From NCBI RefSeq assembly GCF_004519305.1, contig NZ_SOZA01000009.1:1-64000 (forward strand): a stretch of 64,000 nucleotides of DNA, in the 5' to 3' direction. A program made the translations under genes and the position numbers. Positions 20,207-29,464 of the stretch are shown piece after piece (the stretch's first letter is position 1; each line of letters begins with the position of its first letter). The DNA is from Pseudomonas sp. RIT623. Its GTDB lineage: Bacteria > Pseudomonadota > Gammaproteobacteria > Pseudomonadales > Pseudomonadaceae. The notes below the pieces were generated by a model. The model searched no databases, was not told the origin of the DNA, and saw nothing but the letters and a program-made list of their open reading frames with translations.

Positions 20207-20503
20207 TTAACTGAATAAATGGTAAACCTTCGAAGCATTCTTTGCTTGCTTGATCTGGGTCATCTCATCGGCGATTGCCTGGCGCTCGCCGATGGTGGCA
20301 TCGAGCAGGTCGCGGTAGACCTCCAGCAGCCCCTCCAGACGCTCCTTGACCAGCGCTTCGTCGAGGCTTGGCGCACTGAGCATGTCGTCGATGCAGGTGC
20401 GGCAACTCTCGTCGAGCGTGCGAATGGCCTCCCAGTCACGGGCAGCCAGGGCATCGCGCAAGGCGTCCTGGGTTTCTTCGAAACGTTGCAGCGCGCTGCT
20501 CAT
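20207..20503 (-). CDS. fliT: flagellar protein FliT-like chaperone
   Basis: A 98-residue helical protein following fliS by 10 bases. In enterics FliT is the chaperone of the filament cap FliD; this short helical protein (MSSALQRFEETQDALRDALA) behind fliD-fliS fits that role by position, although FliT sequences are poorly conserved. The ATG at 20503 has GAGGAG 8 bases upstream; the longer in-frame extension into fliS is rejected. Confidence 0.8.
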   Translation of the reverse strand: MSSALQRFEETQDALRDALAARDWEAIRTLDESCRTCIDDMLSAPSLDEALVKERLEGLLEVYRDLLDATIGERQAIADEMTQIKQAKNASKVYHLFS

Positions 20504-20513
20504 GGTTGACTCC

Positions 20514-20915
20514 TCAGCCGGCCGGCTGTGCATCGGCAATGGCATCCCAACCGCTCTTGACGGTGATCAGCAGTTGCGCGACCTCGTCGATGATCGCCGG
20601 GTCGTTGTCGATGTTAGCCTGCATCAGGCGGTTGGTCATGTAGGCGTACAGGCTCGACAACTGCTCGATATAGGCAGGGTCCGCGCTCTTCTGCGCATCG
20701 AGGCCGTCGCTCAGGCCAATGATGATATCGATCGCCTTGCCCAGCATCAGGCCTTTCTCGGCGATGTCGCCACGGGCCAGCGCACCTTTGGCCTGGGCCA
20801 TGCGATCGAGCCCACCCTCCATCAGCATCTGCACCAGGCGATGGGGCGTGGCTTCGGAAATCTGGGCATGGGAATTGACCTTCTGGTACTGACGAAGGGC
20901 TCTCATGGGATTCAT
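20514..20915 (-). CDS. fliS: flagellin export chaperone FliS
   Basis: FliS (133 residues) binds the C-terminus of newly made flagellin, prevents polymerisation in the cytoplasm and delivers it to the export gate. The four-helix sequence with NSHAQISEATPHRLVQMLMEG and GLDAQKSADPAYIEQLSSLYAYM is typical. GAGGTCGCAAG precedes the ATG at 20915. A good sigma-28-type promoter lies 46-72 bases upstream, so fliST can be made together with flagellin. Confidence 0.95.
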   Translation of the reverse strand: MNPMRALRQYQKVNSHAQISEATPHRLVQMLMEGGLDRMAQAKGALARGDIAEKGLMLGKAIDIIIGLSDGLDAQKSADPAYIEQLSSLYAYMTNRLMQANIDNDPAIIDEVAQLLITVKSGWDAIADAQPAG

Positions 20916-20960
20916 CTTGCGACCTCGTGACGGGCAAAAACGACTGGTTCGATAGTCTTT

Positions 20961-20987
20961 GTATCGGGCCGGCGAAGAAAAACTTTA
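20961..20987 (-). promoter_or_regulatory. sigma-28 (FliA) promoter of fliS
   Basis: Minus strand reads TAAAGTTT, 11 bases, CCCGATAC. The -35 is identical to the enteric class 3 consensus and the -10 fits 6 of 8 bases of GCCGATAA, at the exact spacing. Confidence 0.7.
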
Positions 20988-20998
20988 CCGACCGCCGA

Positions 20999-21030
20999 GC
21001 TGAAGCCGGGCATCATGCCCGGACTTCAGC
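20999..21030 (-). terminator. hairpin after fliD
   Basis: GCTGAAG-(T)-CCGGGCAT pairs with ATGCCCGG-CTTCAGC on the minus strand, a 15-bp stem with a one-base bulge and almost no loop, 14 bases after the fliD stop. No T run follows, so it may protect the 3' end or only partly terminate. Confidence 0.45.
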
Positions 21031-21043
21031 CGACGTTCACGGA

Positions 21044-22432
21044 TTATTTATCGTTCTTGGCGTTGTTCAACGCGTTGAGCGTCCCCAGCACGTTCTGCTG
21101 CTGCTGACGCAGCTGCGAGACCAGGGTATCCATGTGGTTGTACTTATCCTGCAAGCTGACCCGCAGGGCTTCCATGCGTGTATCGAGGGTGTCCTGCTCG
21201 GTCTTGAGCTTGGTCAGGCTTTCAGACAGCGTCTTGGAACGCTCAGCGAGGGTACCGGTGCTGGCCTTGGCATAAGGCTCGGTGACCTTCTGCAGGCGAG
21301 CGAGCATGCCGTCCTTGCCATTGAAGATACTGGTCAGGTCAGCGGCATTGGTGGCCGCGGCCTTGTCCCACTTCTTGTCGTCCAGGCTCAGTAACCCACC
21401 ATCCTGTGACGAGGTGACGCCAAACGCGGCCAGCGACTTCATCGTGCCGTTGCCGGACAGCGCGTTCATCTCTTCACGGATCGACGATACCAAGGCACGC
21501 ATGGAGGCATCCCCGGTAAGCGCTGCCGGCGTCATGGTACCATCGGCGTTCTTGGTCACCCGGGTTTCCGCATTGACCACTTTCATCAGTGCGTTATAGC
21601 TGTCAATAAAGCCCTTCAGGCCCGACTTCAGCGCAGTGGTGCTGGTGGTCAACGACAGCGTGGTCTTGACCAAGGCTTCGCCTTCCTTTTCCTTGGGAGA
21701 GACACCCACCAGCTTGATATTCAGACCGCTCACCGCGTCACTGATATCGTTGGTCTTGGACTCCATGGCAATGCCATCAAGCGTGTACTTGGCGTTCTCA
21801 GGCTTATCCACAACGGTGTAGCCAGTATCAAGACCGGAATTGCCCGACAGGGTGATATCGGAGCCAACGCCCATCTTGTTGGAGGTGATCACCAGGCGCG
21901 AACCCGAGGCATCGGTCAACACGTTGGCGCTCAAGCCGGCGGTCCCGAACTGACTGTTGATCGCCTCGCGCACCTGTTGCAACGTGGCGCCCGGCGGGAT
22001 GCTGACGTCGTGATCCTTGCCATTCTGGGTGATCGTCAGCTTGGTGGCGGTGGTCCCGGGGTTGACCACGCTGTTCGCGCCATTGGAGTAAACCTTGGTG
22101 GACACCTTGGATGCAGACGCCAACTTTTCCACCTGCAGACTGAACGAGCCATTGGCCGCGCCCGCGCCAGCGGTAATGGTGGCAACCTTCTCATCCGAAG
22201 ACTTCAATGCCAAACCGCCGAAGCTGTTGTCGTTGGTCATGCTGGTCAACGCGCCACGGAAGGCATCCAGGGCCGCCTGGATCTTGCCGATCGAGGACAA
22301 TGTGGTGGTTGCCTTCAGTGTCTGGGTATTGATCTGTGCCTGCTTCGGCGCCTTTTGCGCGTCCACCAGGGACTTCACAATCGCCTGGGTATCGATGCCC
22401 GAACCGATACCGCTGATTGTTGAACCTGCCAT
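21044..22432 (-). CDS. fliD: flagellar filament cap protein FliD
   Basis: FliD (462 residues) forms the cap at the filament tip and guides flagellin folding; in pseudomonads it also binds mucin. The start MAGSTISGIGSGIDTQAIVKSLV and the C-terminal coil (LRQQQQNVLGTLNALNN) are diagnostic. Two adjacent ATG codons exist; the second (22432) has AAGGAG at 7 bases. The central variable domains lie at about residues 100-330. Member of flaG-fliD-fliS-fliT. Confidence 0.95.
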   Translation of the reverse strand: MAGSTISGIGSGIDTQAIVKSLVDAQKAPKQAQINTQTLKATTTLSSIGKIQAALDAFRGALTSMTNDNSFGGLALKSSDEKVATITAGAGAANGSFSLQVEKLASASKVSTKVYSNGANSVVNPGTTATKLTITQNGKDHDVSIPPGATLQQVREAINSQFGTAGLSANVLTDASGSRLVITSNKMGVGSDITLSGNSGLDTGYTVVDKPENAKYTLDGIAMESKTNDISDAVSGLNIKLVGVSPKEKEGEALVKTTLSLTTSTTALKSGLKGFIDSYNALMKVVNAETRVTKNADGTMTPAALTGDASMRALVSSIREEMNALSGNGTMKSLAAFGVTSSQDGGLLSLDDKKWDKAAATNAADLTSIFNGKDGMLARLQKVTEPYAKASTGTLAERSKTLSESLTKLKTEQDTLDTRMEALRVSLQDKYNHMDTLVSQLRQQQQNVLGTLNALNNAKNDK

Positions 22433-22497
22433 CATTGCTCTCCTTGTACGGTGGCTGCCGGATCCTTGGCGGGAAAATCCCTCGAAAGATCGGCAGC

Positions 22498-22513
22498 AAC
22501 AAAAATCATGCCA
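22498..22513 (-). promoter_or_regulatory. weak sigma-54-like site before fliD
   Basis: Minus strand TGGCATGATTTTTGTT has the -24 box and the 10-base spacing but GT in place of GC at -12. It spans the flaG stop codon. In P. aeruginosa fliD has a sigma-54 promoter; here the match is imperfect. Confidence 0.35.
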
Positions 22514-22856
22514 GCCCGTCGAACAGCAGGCTACTGGCTTCACTGAGGCTTTGCGCCAGCTTCAGCGCGGTTTCCGACGGGAGTTGGCGGATCACGTCAC
22601 CCGATTCGGTGGCGATCACCTTGACCACGACCCGGCCGGTGGAATCATCGATGGAAAAATCCAGCTTGCGCTGGCTCGACTGGACGAAATCACGAATTTC
22701 GCCAACCGCCTTTTCCAGATCCTCGCGGGTATGCGGCTTGTCGTCCGCGGCCGCTGCCTCCTGCACCTTGACAGGCGCCAGTGGCTCCTTGACAGCGGTC
22801 ACCGCCTGGGGTTGCAGCGAAGGATACACCTGGTTGAGCTTGACACTCATGTCCAT
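22506..22856 (-). CDS. flaG: flagellar protein FlaG
   Basis: FlaG (116 residues) is a small protein affecting filament length, encoded between fliC and fliD in many polar flagellates. The C-terminal domain RKLDFSIDDSTGRVVVKVIA followed by RQLPSETALKLAQSL is the family signature; the N-terminal 45 residues are variable. GAGGAG lies 9 bases before the ATG at 22856. No promoter is seen in the short gap to fliC, so it may rely on read-through from fliC. Confidence 0.92.
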   Translation of the reverse strand: MDMSVKLNQVYPSLQPQAVTAVKEPLAPVKVQEAAAADDKPHTREDLEKAVGEIRDFVQSSQRKLDFSIDDSTGRVVVKVIATESGDVIRQLPSETALKLAQSLSEASSLLFDGLA

Positions 22857-22885
22857 GTTTCGAACTCCTCATGTCAAAAAGGCGA

Positions 22886-22907
22886 AAGGGCACGTAAACG
22901 CGCCCTT
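22886..22907 (-). terminator. possible terminator of fliC
   Basis: Minus strand stem AAGGGC/GCCCTT with a 10-base loop, followed by TCGCCTTTTT. It would reduce but not stop transcription into flaG. Confidence 0.45.
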
Positions 22908-22931
22908 CCACCTCTTACTCAGACGCCTGAA

Positions 22932-24380
22932 TTACTGAAGCAGTTTCAGGACCGAGGAAGGCAGCTGGTTAGCCTGCGACAGGATCGCAGTCGAAGCCTG
23001 CTGCAGGGTCTGCTGCTTGGTCAGCTCTGCAGTTTCCGAAGCGAAGTCCACGTCCTGCACGGTGGAGCGGGCAGCGGTGGAGTTCTTCTGGATGTTCTGC
23101 AGGTTGTCGACAGTGGTGGCCAGACGGTTCTGGGTAGCACCCAGGCCCGAACGGACGCTGTCGATCGAACCAATGGCCTTGTCGATAACGGCCAGGGCGT
23201 TTTGGGCCTTGGTAGCGTCGGTGACGTCGGTGTTGGAGATGGTGGTTTTAGACGAAGTGGCCGCAGTGGTACCAGCAGCAGCAAACAGACTGTCAACACC
23301 AGCACCGTTCAGAGCGTAGCCCTTGGCGGAGTCCAGCGACACAGCACCAGTGGCGATGATGTCGGTGGTAGCCAAAGCGGTACCAGCAGCAGCGTAGGCA
23401 CCTGCGCCATCACGAGTATTGACCTTGATACCAGCCTGAGCACCGGCATCGCTGGCGCTGAACTTGATGTTCTCACCGGTATCGGACTTGATCGACAGGG
23501 CGCCGTTCGACTCGTCGTAGTTGACGCTGATACCCAGCTTGGCGGCGTTGGACTTCAGCTGGTCAGCCAGACCGGCAGTATCGGTGGCGCCAACGATCTT
23601 GACCGACTGGCCACCGACGTCCAGGGTGAAGTTAGCCGACTTGGTGGCAGCACCAGCGATGGCGGTGGCGTCCACTTCCAGCTTGACTTCGGTGCTGGCG
23701 GTAGCGGTCAGGCCACCGATTGCGCCGTTCATGTTGGCAGCGATCTTCTTGGCCGAATCACCAGCAGCGACGGCTACGTCTTTGGTCTGGCCGTTACCGG
23801 TAACGGTGATGGTGCCAGCCTTGACGCCAGTGTCGTTAGGGGTGATAGCAACGCTCTTGATCTGCTGGGAACCGATGTTGCTGGCAGCAACGTTTTCCAG
23901 AGTCAGGTTGATGGTTTCGTTGGCGTTGGCGCCGACCTGGATGGCCTTGGTGCCGTAGGAACCGTCCAGCAGCTTCTGGCCACCGAAGGTGGTGGTAGCG
24001 GAAATACGGTTCAGCTCGGCGGTCAGAGCCTGGTATTCGTCGTTGTTCGACTTACGGTCGTCGGGGCTCAGGGAGCCAGTGGCCGAGGACAGAGCCAGGG
24101 TACGCATTTTTTGCAGGATGTCGGTCGAAGCCTGCATCGCGCCTTCGGCGGTCTGGGCGATCGAGATACCGTCGTTGGCGTTCTTGACTGCTTGGCCCAG
24201 GCCGTTGATCTGGCTGGTCAGGCGGTTGGCGATCTGCAGGCCGGCAGCGTCGTCTTTGGCGCTGTTGATGCGCAGGCCGGAAGACAGGCGCTGCATCGAA
24301 GTGGTCTGGGCGGTGCTGGCCTTGTTCAGGTTAACCTGAGTAGTAACCGAGGCAATGTTGGTGTTTACAGTTAAAGCCAT
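22932..24380 (-). CDS. fliC: flagellin FliC
   Basis: The filament protein, 482 residues. The conserved N-terminus [20 protein letters not shown] and C-terminus ([17 protein letters not shown]) form the coiled D0/D1 core; residues about 170-400 are the variable surface domain, rich in Ala, Thr, Ser and Gly. The flg22 epitope (residues 30-51, [15 protein letters not shown]...) is intact, so plant FLS2 recognition is expected. GAGGATTTCGTC precedes the ATG. Transcribed from a sigma-28 promoter. Its Ser/Thr-rich centre could be glycosylated, but no glycosyltransferase gene is next to it here. Confidence 0.97.
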   Translation of the reverse strand: MALTVNTNIASVTTQVNLNKASTAQTTSMQRLSSGLRINSAKDDAAGLQIANRLTSQINGLGQAVKNANDGISIAQTAEGAMQASTDILQKMRTLALSSATGSLSPDDRKSNNDEYQALTAELNRISATTTFGGQKLLDGSYGTKAIQVGANANETINLTLENVAASNIGSQQIKSVAITPNDTGVKAGTITVTGNGQTKDVAVAAGDSAKKIAANMNGAIGGLTATASTEVKLEVDATAIAGAATKSANFTLDVGGQSVKIVGATDTAGLADQLKSNAAKLGISVNYDESNGALSIKSDTGENIKFSASDAGAQAGIKVNTRDGAGAYAAAGTALATTDIIATGAVSLDSAKGYALNGAGVDSLFAAAGTTAATSSKTTISNTDVTDATKAQNALAVIDKAIGSIDSVRSGLGATQNRLATTVDNLQNIQKNSTAARSTVQDVDFASETAELTKQQTLQQASTAILSQANQLPSSVLKLLQ

Positions 24381-24460
24381 GACGAAATCCTCGTTGGATG
24401 GGTACTGCGGCTTCCGGCCCTGGCATCCGCCGGGTATGGCCTAGAGAACCTTCGTAATGG

Positions 24461-24487
24461 TTATCGTCGTTTGCGGGGGTTGCTTGA
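24461..24487 (-). promoter_or_regulatory. sigma-28 (FliA) promoter of fliC
   Basis: Minus strand TCAAGCAA, 11 bases, GACGATAA; the -10 fits 7 of 8 bases of GCCGATAA. The leader is about 75 bases. A 10-base A/T run lies upstream at 24498-24508. Confidence 0.85.
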
Positions 24488-24570
24488 GGGCATTTTCAAA
24501 AAAAAAATGCCATCACCCCGCCACCCCTACAAAATCAGGGGGTTAAGGTACCGATAGACGATCAACGGGC

Positions 24571-24603
24571 AAAAAAAAGCGCCTGGCGGGATACGCCAGG
24601 CGC
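24571..24603 (-). terminator. terminator of the ketoacyl synthase-like gene
   Basis: Minus strand stem GCGCCTGGCG/CGCCAGGCGC with a 5-base loop followed by eight T. A strong intrinsic terminator, 21 bases after the stop codon, which isolates fliC from the gene upstream. Confidence 0.92.
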
Positions 24604-24623
24604 TGCTTCGAGCAAGCGCTGAT

Positions 24624-25553
24624 TCAGCCCCGGTAAAGGATCGCCGAACCCCACGACAGACCGACACCGAAGCCACTGATGGCCACGCGCTTCCAGGTAC
24701 TGTCGAGCATGTGCTTCTGCAACAGCAACGGCACGCTGGAGGACACGGTATTGCCGGTTTCGAGCATATCCTTGACGAACTTCTCCGGGTGCTGCTCTTC
24801 AAAGCGGCGCGCCACGGCATCGACGATGGCCGCACTGCCCTGGTGAATGCAGAACGCGTCGATATCCGCCGACTGCAGGCCACTGGCCTCGAGCAGCTCA
24901 TGCAGGTGCGCCGGCACCTTGACCAGGGCGAAGTTGAACACCTGGCGGCCATTCATGAAGAAGGTGCCATCGCTGACCTTCAAATGCTCGGCACCCGAGC
25001 CGTCGGTGCCGAAACGCGCCTCGCCCAACTGCCACACGGCATTTTCACCCATCCAGGTGGCGGTGGCGGCATCGCCGAACAGCATGGTGGTATTGCGATC
25101 TTCCGGATCGACGATCTTCGAATAGGGATCGGCGGTGATCAGCAGGCCGTTCTTCAGCCCCGCCGCCTGCATGAAGCCCTTGATCGCGTACAAACCATAG
25201 ACATAGCCGGAGCAGCCCAGCGACACGTCGAAGGCGGCGACACGGGTCGAGAGGCCCAGCTTGTCCTGCACGATCGCCGCGGTGTGCGGCAACCCTTCCT
25301 CGTCACCGTTCTGGGTGACCACGATCAGCACATCGATCGCCTGCGGATCCAGCTCCGGGTTGTTGGCGAACAACGCGCGGGCGGCCTCGACGCAGAGGTC
25401 GGAGGTTTCCTGCTCATCGGCCTTGCGCGGCAGGAACGAGGCACCGATCTTGCCGAACATGAACGCTTCGTCCTTGCCGAACTTCGCACCCTGGACGTAG
25501 TTGTCCAGGCCAGCGGTAGGCACGTAACTCGCAATGCTTTTGATGCCAATCAT
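24624..25553 (-). CDS. 3-oxoacyl-ACP synthase III-like enzyme
   Basis: A 309-residue thiolase-fold protein of the ketoacyl synthase III (FabH-like) type. The condensing triad is readable: Cys114 in SLGCSGYVYG, His237 in CIHQGS and Asn268 in TGNTVSSSVP. It lies between flgL and fliC, where pseudomonads often carry enzymes that modify flagellin; an enzyme making an acyl group for a flagellin glycan is a reasonable inference, since other FabH-like proteins occur in flagellin glycosylation islands. No glycosyltransferases are present beside it. The ATG at 25553 (GGGAAG upstream) fits the family; an extension to 25745 has no family support. It is closed by a strong terminator. Confidence 0.85.
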   Translation of the reverse strand: MIGIKSIASYVPTAGLDNYVQGAKFGKDEAFMFGKIGASFLPRKADEQETSDLCVEAARALFANNPELDPQAIDVLIVVTQNGDEEGLPHTAAIVQDKLGLSTRVAAFDVSLGCSGYVYGLYAIKGFMQAAGLKNGLLITADPYSKIVDPEDRNTTMLFGDAATATWMGENAVWQLGEARFGTDGSGAEHLKVSDGTFFMNGRQVFNFALVKVPAHLHELLEASGLQSADIDAFCIHQGSAAIVDAVARRFEEQHPEKFVKDMLETGNTVSSSVPLLLQKHMLDSTWKRVAISGFGVGLSWGSAILYRG

Positions 25554-25745
25554 TCTGGCTTCCCAATGAAAACAGCCAAAGACCACCACTCGATGAATTG
25601 AGGGCGCCAATACCGGGTCGAAACCACTGCAGCCCGAGACAGGCCGAAACCAGACTGTCGCTCGCACACCGGTAACAAAATGCTGCAGCAGCTGCCGCAT
25701 AGAATACAGGGAAGATGCGCGTTTTGACTCATTGGTCACACTCAT

Positions 25746-25753
25746 TTATCGGC
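25746..25753 (-). promoter_or_regulatory. possible sigma-28 -10 element
   Basis: Minus strand reads GCCGATAA exactly, the FliA -10 consensus, 193 bases before the start of the ketoacyl synthase-like gene. The matching -35 region (GCGGCGCT) is poor, so this is only a candidate. Confidence 0.3.
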
Positions 25754-25784
25754 AAAAGCGCCCCAGCGCCGCGCCACAGACACG

Positions 25785-25823
25785 AAAAAGCCCCGGCAGC
25801 ACACAGCTGACCGGGGCTTTTTT
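25785..25823 (-). terminator. terminator of the flgF-L operon
   Basis: AAAAAGCCCCGG pairs with CCGGGGCTTTTTT across a 14-base loop, 14 bases after the flgL stop; it is flanked by A and T runs, so it works in both directions. Confidence 0.92.
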
Positions 25824-25836
25824 AGCGCAGGCGCGA

Positions 25837-27399
25837 TCAGAGCTTGTTGAACAAGCTCAGCTGCGAGATCCGCGAGAACGCCAGTTGCGAGGCCTCGAGC
25901 ATGGCTTGCTGCAAGGTCAGCATGATCGATGCTTCGGCCATGTCGGTGTTACCGATGGCATCCTGGGTGACCTTGTTGGCCGTGCTCAGGCTGGTGTTTT
26001 CCTGACGCTGGATATCCAGCGAGTTGCCACGGGCGCCGATCGAGCCCCGGGTGATATCGACCTGTTCGCGCGCACTGGCCAGGTTGGCCACCGCCGAGGC
26101 GACGGCGTTCTTGATGGCGAGGTTGTTGCCCGCGGTGCCGGGCGGCGCGTCCAGCGCCGAGCGCAGCTGGCTGATGGTCTCCAGCACGCTCTGGTTCTGG
26201 TGGTTGTTGGCGTTGATGGCGAACTGATCACCCGCCTGCGGCGCGCCGGACACCTGGTAGGTCACGCCAGCGACCGTCAACGACGGCGCGGTGAACGTAC
26301 CGCTGGCCACCGGCTTGCTGTCGGCGGTCAAGGGCTGGGCGTAGAACTCGTAGGTGTTGGCCCCGGTGAACTTGATCACCGCGCCATTGCTCGGGAAGGT
26401 GCTGCGGTAAGCCGCCTGGTCGGTCACGGCGCTGCCGGTCACCTGGGCGCTGGACGGGTTGCCGGCACCGCGCACGCTGGTCAGCGAATCGGGGCGCGCC
26501 TGCACGCTGAATTCACGGCCAGCGACGATGGCATCGGCGTCCTCGCCCTCTTTGAGCGACACATTGACTTCGAACTCGACGCCGCGCAGGGCGATGCGGT
26601 TGCCACCCTCTGTCTTGCTGTCGAAGGTGCCGTTGGTGGGGGTCTCGGCGGTGATATCGTTGCCCAGGGCATCGGTCACCTTGTACTGGGTGGCACTGGT
26701 GAAGGTGATCTTGTACGGCTGGCCTGCGGTGAAGCTGTCGTTGAAGCTATTGTTCGAGGTCAGCAGGCCCGGCGACAGCGCGACCTTGCCATCGTCGACC
26801 GGCGGCGCCACCAGGGTGGACTCGGTACGGCTCTTGTTCTTGGCCGAATCGAAAATACTGAAACCGGTGTCGTTGGTCGCCAGGCTCAGGGTGTCGGACA
26901 CCTGCAGGCTCAGCTGGGTCTGGTCGCCCTGGTAGCTGTAGGTGCCGTCGGCATTGCGCACATAGGGCGGCGACGAGGTCTTGGTGCCACCGAACATGTA
27001 GTCGCCGTTGGCGTCGCGGGAATTGAGCAGGCCGAAAATGTTGGCCTCGATCTCTTTCAGCTCGCCACTGATGGACACGCGGTCGGCATCGGTCACGCCA
27101 GCCCCGCCAGCGCGCAGGGCCAGTTCACTGGCACGCTGCATGGCTTCGTTGATGGTGGCCAGCACGCTCTCTTCCTGCAGCAGCGAGTTGTTCACCGTGG
27201 TCATGTTGCCATCGTACTGCTTGAGCAACGCCTGCTGCTGCTGCAGCAACAGCAGGCGCGCGGCACCGACCGGATCGTCGGCGGCGGTCTGGATACGCAC
27301 GCCGCTGTCGATCTGAGTCTTGCTCTTCATCAGGTCGGCGAAGTTCTTGGTGTAGCTACTGGCGCTCGCCTCATAGAACTGAGCGGTGGAAATACGCAC
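25837..27399 (-). CDS. flgL: hook-filament junction protein FlgL
   Basis: FlgL (HAP3, 520 residues) joins the FlgK zone to the filament. Flagellin-like N-terminus (MRISTAQFYEASASSYTKNFADLMK) and C-terminus (MLEASQLAFSRISQLSLFNKL) with a large variable centre. It is longer than the enteric FlgL (about 317 residues), as usual for pseudomonads. Follows flgK by 12 bases and ends the operon. Confidence 0.96.
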   Translation of the reverse strand: MRISTAQFYEASASSYTKNFADLMKSKTQIDSGVRIQTAADDPVGAARLLLLQQQQALLKQYDGNMTTVNNSLLQEESVLATINEAMQRASELALRAGGAGVTDADRVSISGELKEIEANIFGLLNSRDANGDYMFGGTKTSSPPYVRNADGTYSYQGDQTQLSLQVSDTLSLATNDTGFSIFDSAKNKSRTESTLVAPPVDDGKVALSPGLLTSNNSFNDSFTAGQPYKITFTSATQYKVTDALGNDITAETPTNGTFDSKTEGGNRIALRGVEFEVNVSLKEGEDADAIVAGREFSVQARPDSLTSVRGAGNPSSAQVTGSAVTDQAAYRSTFPSNGAVIKFTGANTYEFYAQPLTADSKPVASGTFTAPSLTVAGVTYQVSGAPQAGDQFAINANNHQNQSVLETISQLRSALDAPPGTAGNNLAIKNAVASAVANLASAREQVDITRGSIGARGNSLDIQRQENTSLSTANKVTQDAIGNTDMAEASIMLTLQQAMLEASQLAFSRISQLSLFNKL

Positions 27400-27411
27400 G
27401 ATGGCTACTCC

Positions 27412-29454
27412 TTACAAAGCGTTGATCAGGATGCTGAAGGTTTCTTGCGCCGCCTTGATGATCTGCGACGACGCGGTGTAGTAATGCTGGAACTTGATGA
27501 GGTTGGCCGCCTCATCGTCCAGGTTGACACCGGAAACCCCGTTGCGGCTTTCCTTGGCCGAGTCGAGCACGGCCTTGGTCGCAACGGTATCGATTTTGGC
27601 CTGGTTGGCCTTGGCGCCGACGCGCTCGACCAGCGAGGCATAGGCCGAGGTAAAGCTGGAGCCGGTACCGGAGTTCAGGCCCACCGTGGACTTGGTCTGC
27701 AACCCGAGCAGCGCCTGGGCGTTGCGGTTGTCGGACTTGCCGTCGGCATTGAAGCCGAAGGTAAAGCTGTCGTTGGTCGCCGGGCTGCCGCCAACAGTGG
27801 TCTCGACGCTGAAGGTCCGCGGATTGCCGCTGCCATCAAGGATCGGCGCTCCCGCGGCATCGCGCATCGGCACATTGATGGTCAGCTTGTTGTCCTGGCC
27901 CGGCACGATGGTACCGGTGCCGATGGCCACACCCTTGGAGTCGTACAGGGTGTAGCCCTGGGTGCCGCCGCTGGCGCCCTGGAACACCATGCGCACTGGC
28001 ATCGAGTGCTTGATCGAGTCCTGGATCAGCGCGGTATCGGCACCGCCGTAGATATCCAGCTTGGCCCCCAGGTTCGGCTGGGTGATGGTGCCACTGCCGG
28101 TGTTGCCGCTACCGACCACGCCATTGATCGGCCCGGCGAAAGCCAACTTATTGGCATCGGTCAGCACGGTATTGATCGAGCCTGCCGCCGAACGGGTCGG
28201 GCTGACCTTGAAGCTGTCGCCAGCAGCCAGAGCGCCCCCTTGGAGCTTGAGGGTGAAGCCGTCGATCACCGGCGGTGGCGTGGTGGTCAGGTCGAAGCTG
28301 CCCATGTCGGTGCCGTCGGAGCGACGCACGCTGTACTGGTTGGGGCCGGTGAACTTGACTTCGTAGTCGTAGGTGGTGAGCGCACCGCTGTTGGCGATGG
28401 TCACGTCCAGGTTACCGGAGCCGGCGCTGTTGTTCGACGAGGCCAGGCTGCGCTGGCTGATTGCCGCGGCGCTGTTGATGCTGGAGAACAGCGCACTGCC
28501 GAACTGCCCATTGGCGTCCAGGCCCTGCCCCAACTGGCTGTTGATACTGTCGGCCACCACCAGGGCGACACGCCCCAGCTCGTTCATCGACGGGTTGAGC
28601 ACGTCGTTGCGATAGCGCAGCAGGCCGCCGATCTGCCCACCACTGACCACCGAAGTGACGTCCGAGGAGAAGTTCGGGTAGTTGATCTGCAGGCTGTACT
28701 GGCTCTTGTCGGCGGCACTCGGCACGGCGCTCAGGGTGTTGGCGCGATTACCGGTGACCAGCGACTGGCCATTGCCCATGTACACATCGTAATTGCCGTC
28801 GCGCTCCTGCACGGTAACGCCGACCAGCTCGTTGAGCTGGCGCACCGCTTCGCTGCGCGCATCCAGCAGGTTGTTCGGCGAAGCGCCGGACGCCGACAAC
28901 TGGGTAATCTGCTTGTTGAGATCGGCGATGCTCGAGGTCAACTTGTTGACCTGGCCGGACAGCGTATCCAATTGGCTGTTGATGCTGTCGTTCTGCTTGC
29001 TCATCTGGCTGGAGATGGCATTGAAGCGGTTGCTCAAGGTCTGCGCCTGGGTCAGCAGCAGTTGCCGCGACGCCACATCGCTGGGCTTGGCCGACGCGGT
29101 CTGCAAGGCCGAGAAGAAGGCGGTCAGTACCGAGCTGATGCCGGTGTCGCTTTCGGCCAGCAACTTGTCGATACCCGTGATCTGATCCTGGAACGCCGCC
29201 GCATCGGTATTGAGCGAAGTCGCGGTCTGCAGCTGGTTGTCCAGGTAGGCGTTATAGATGCGACGCACATCCGACAACGTAGTGCCCGTGCCCACGAAAC
29301 CCGCGCCGATGTTGTGCGACGGCCCCGTAGTCTGGATGGTTTGCTGCCGCGAATAGCCGGAAACCGCCGCGTTGGCGATGTTGTTACCGGTGATGGCCAA
29401 CGCGGTCTGGCTGGCATTCAGGCCCGACAGCCCGATCGAGATCAGGTTAGACAT
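27412..29454 (-). CDS. flgK: hook-associated protein FlgK
   Basis: FlgK (HAP1, 680 residues) is the first junction protein on the hook. N-terminal rod/hook signature MSNLISIGLSGLNASQTALA with NNIANAAVSGYSRQ, coil-rich segment at about residues 140-200, and C-terminal VNLDDEAANLIKFQHYYTASSQ. FlgN (41258-41725) is its predicted export chaperone. Normal length for Pseudomonas. Confidence 0.97.
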   Translation of the reverse strand: MSNLISIGLSGLNASQTALAITGNNIANAAVSGYSRQQTIQTTGPSHNIGAGFVGTGTTLSDVRRIYNAYLDNQLQTATSLNTDAAAFQDQITGIDKLLAESDTGISSVLTAFFSALQTASAKPSDVASRQLLLTQAQTLSNRFNAISSQMSKQNDSINSQLDTLSGQVNKLTSSIADLNKQITQLSASGASPNNLLDARSEAVRQLNELVGVTVQERDGNYDVYMGNGQSLVTGNRANTLSAVPSAADKSQYSLQINYPNFSSDVTSVVSGGQIGGLLRYRNDVLNPSMNELGRVALVVADSINSQLGQGLDANGQFGSALFSSINSAAAISQRSLASSNNSAGSGNLDVTIANSGALTTYDYEVKFTGPNQYSVRRSDGTDMGSFDLTTTPPPVIDGFTLKLQGGALAAGDSFKVSPTRSAAGSINTVLTDANKLAFAGPINGVVGSGNTGSGTITQPNLGAKLDIYGGADTALIQDSIKHSMPVRMVFQGASGGTQGYTLYDSKGVAIGTGTIVPGQDNKLTINVPMRDAAGAPILDGSGNPRTFSVETTVGGSPATNDSFTFGFNADGKSDNRNAQALLGLQTKSTVGLNSGTGSSFTSAYASLVERVGAKANQAKIDTVATKAVLDSAKESRNGVSGVNLDDEAANLIKFQHYYTASSQIIKAAQETFSILINAL

Positions 29455-29464
29455 GGTTCAATCC

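Noticed and set aside
25554..25745. 64-codon N-terminal extension of the ketoacyl synthase-like protein
   Set aside because: The family starts at MIGIKSIASYVP, and a ribosome site precedes that ATG; the extension has no signal peptide or domain.
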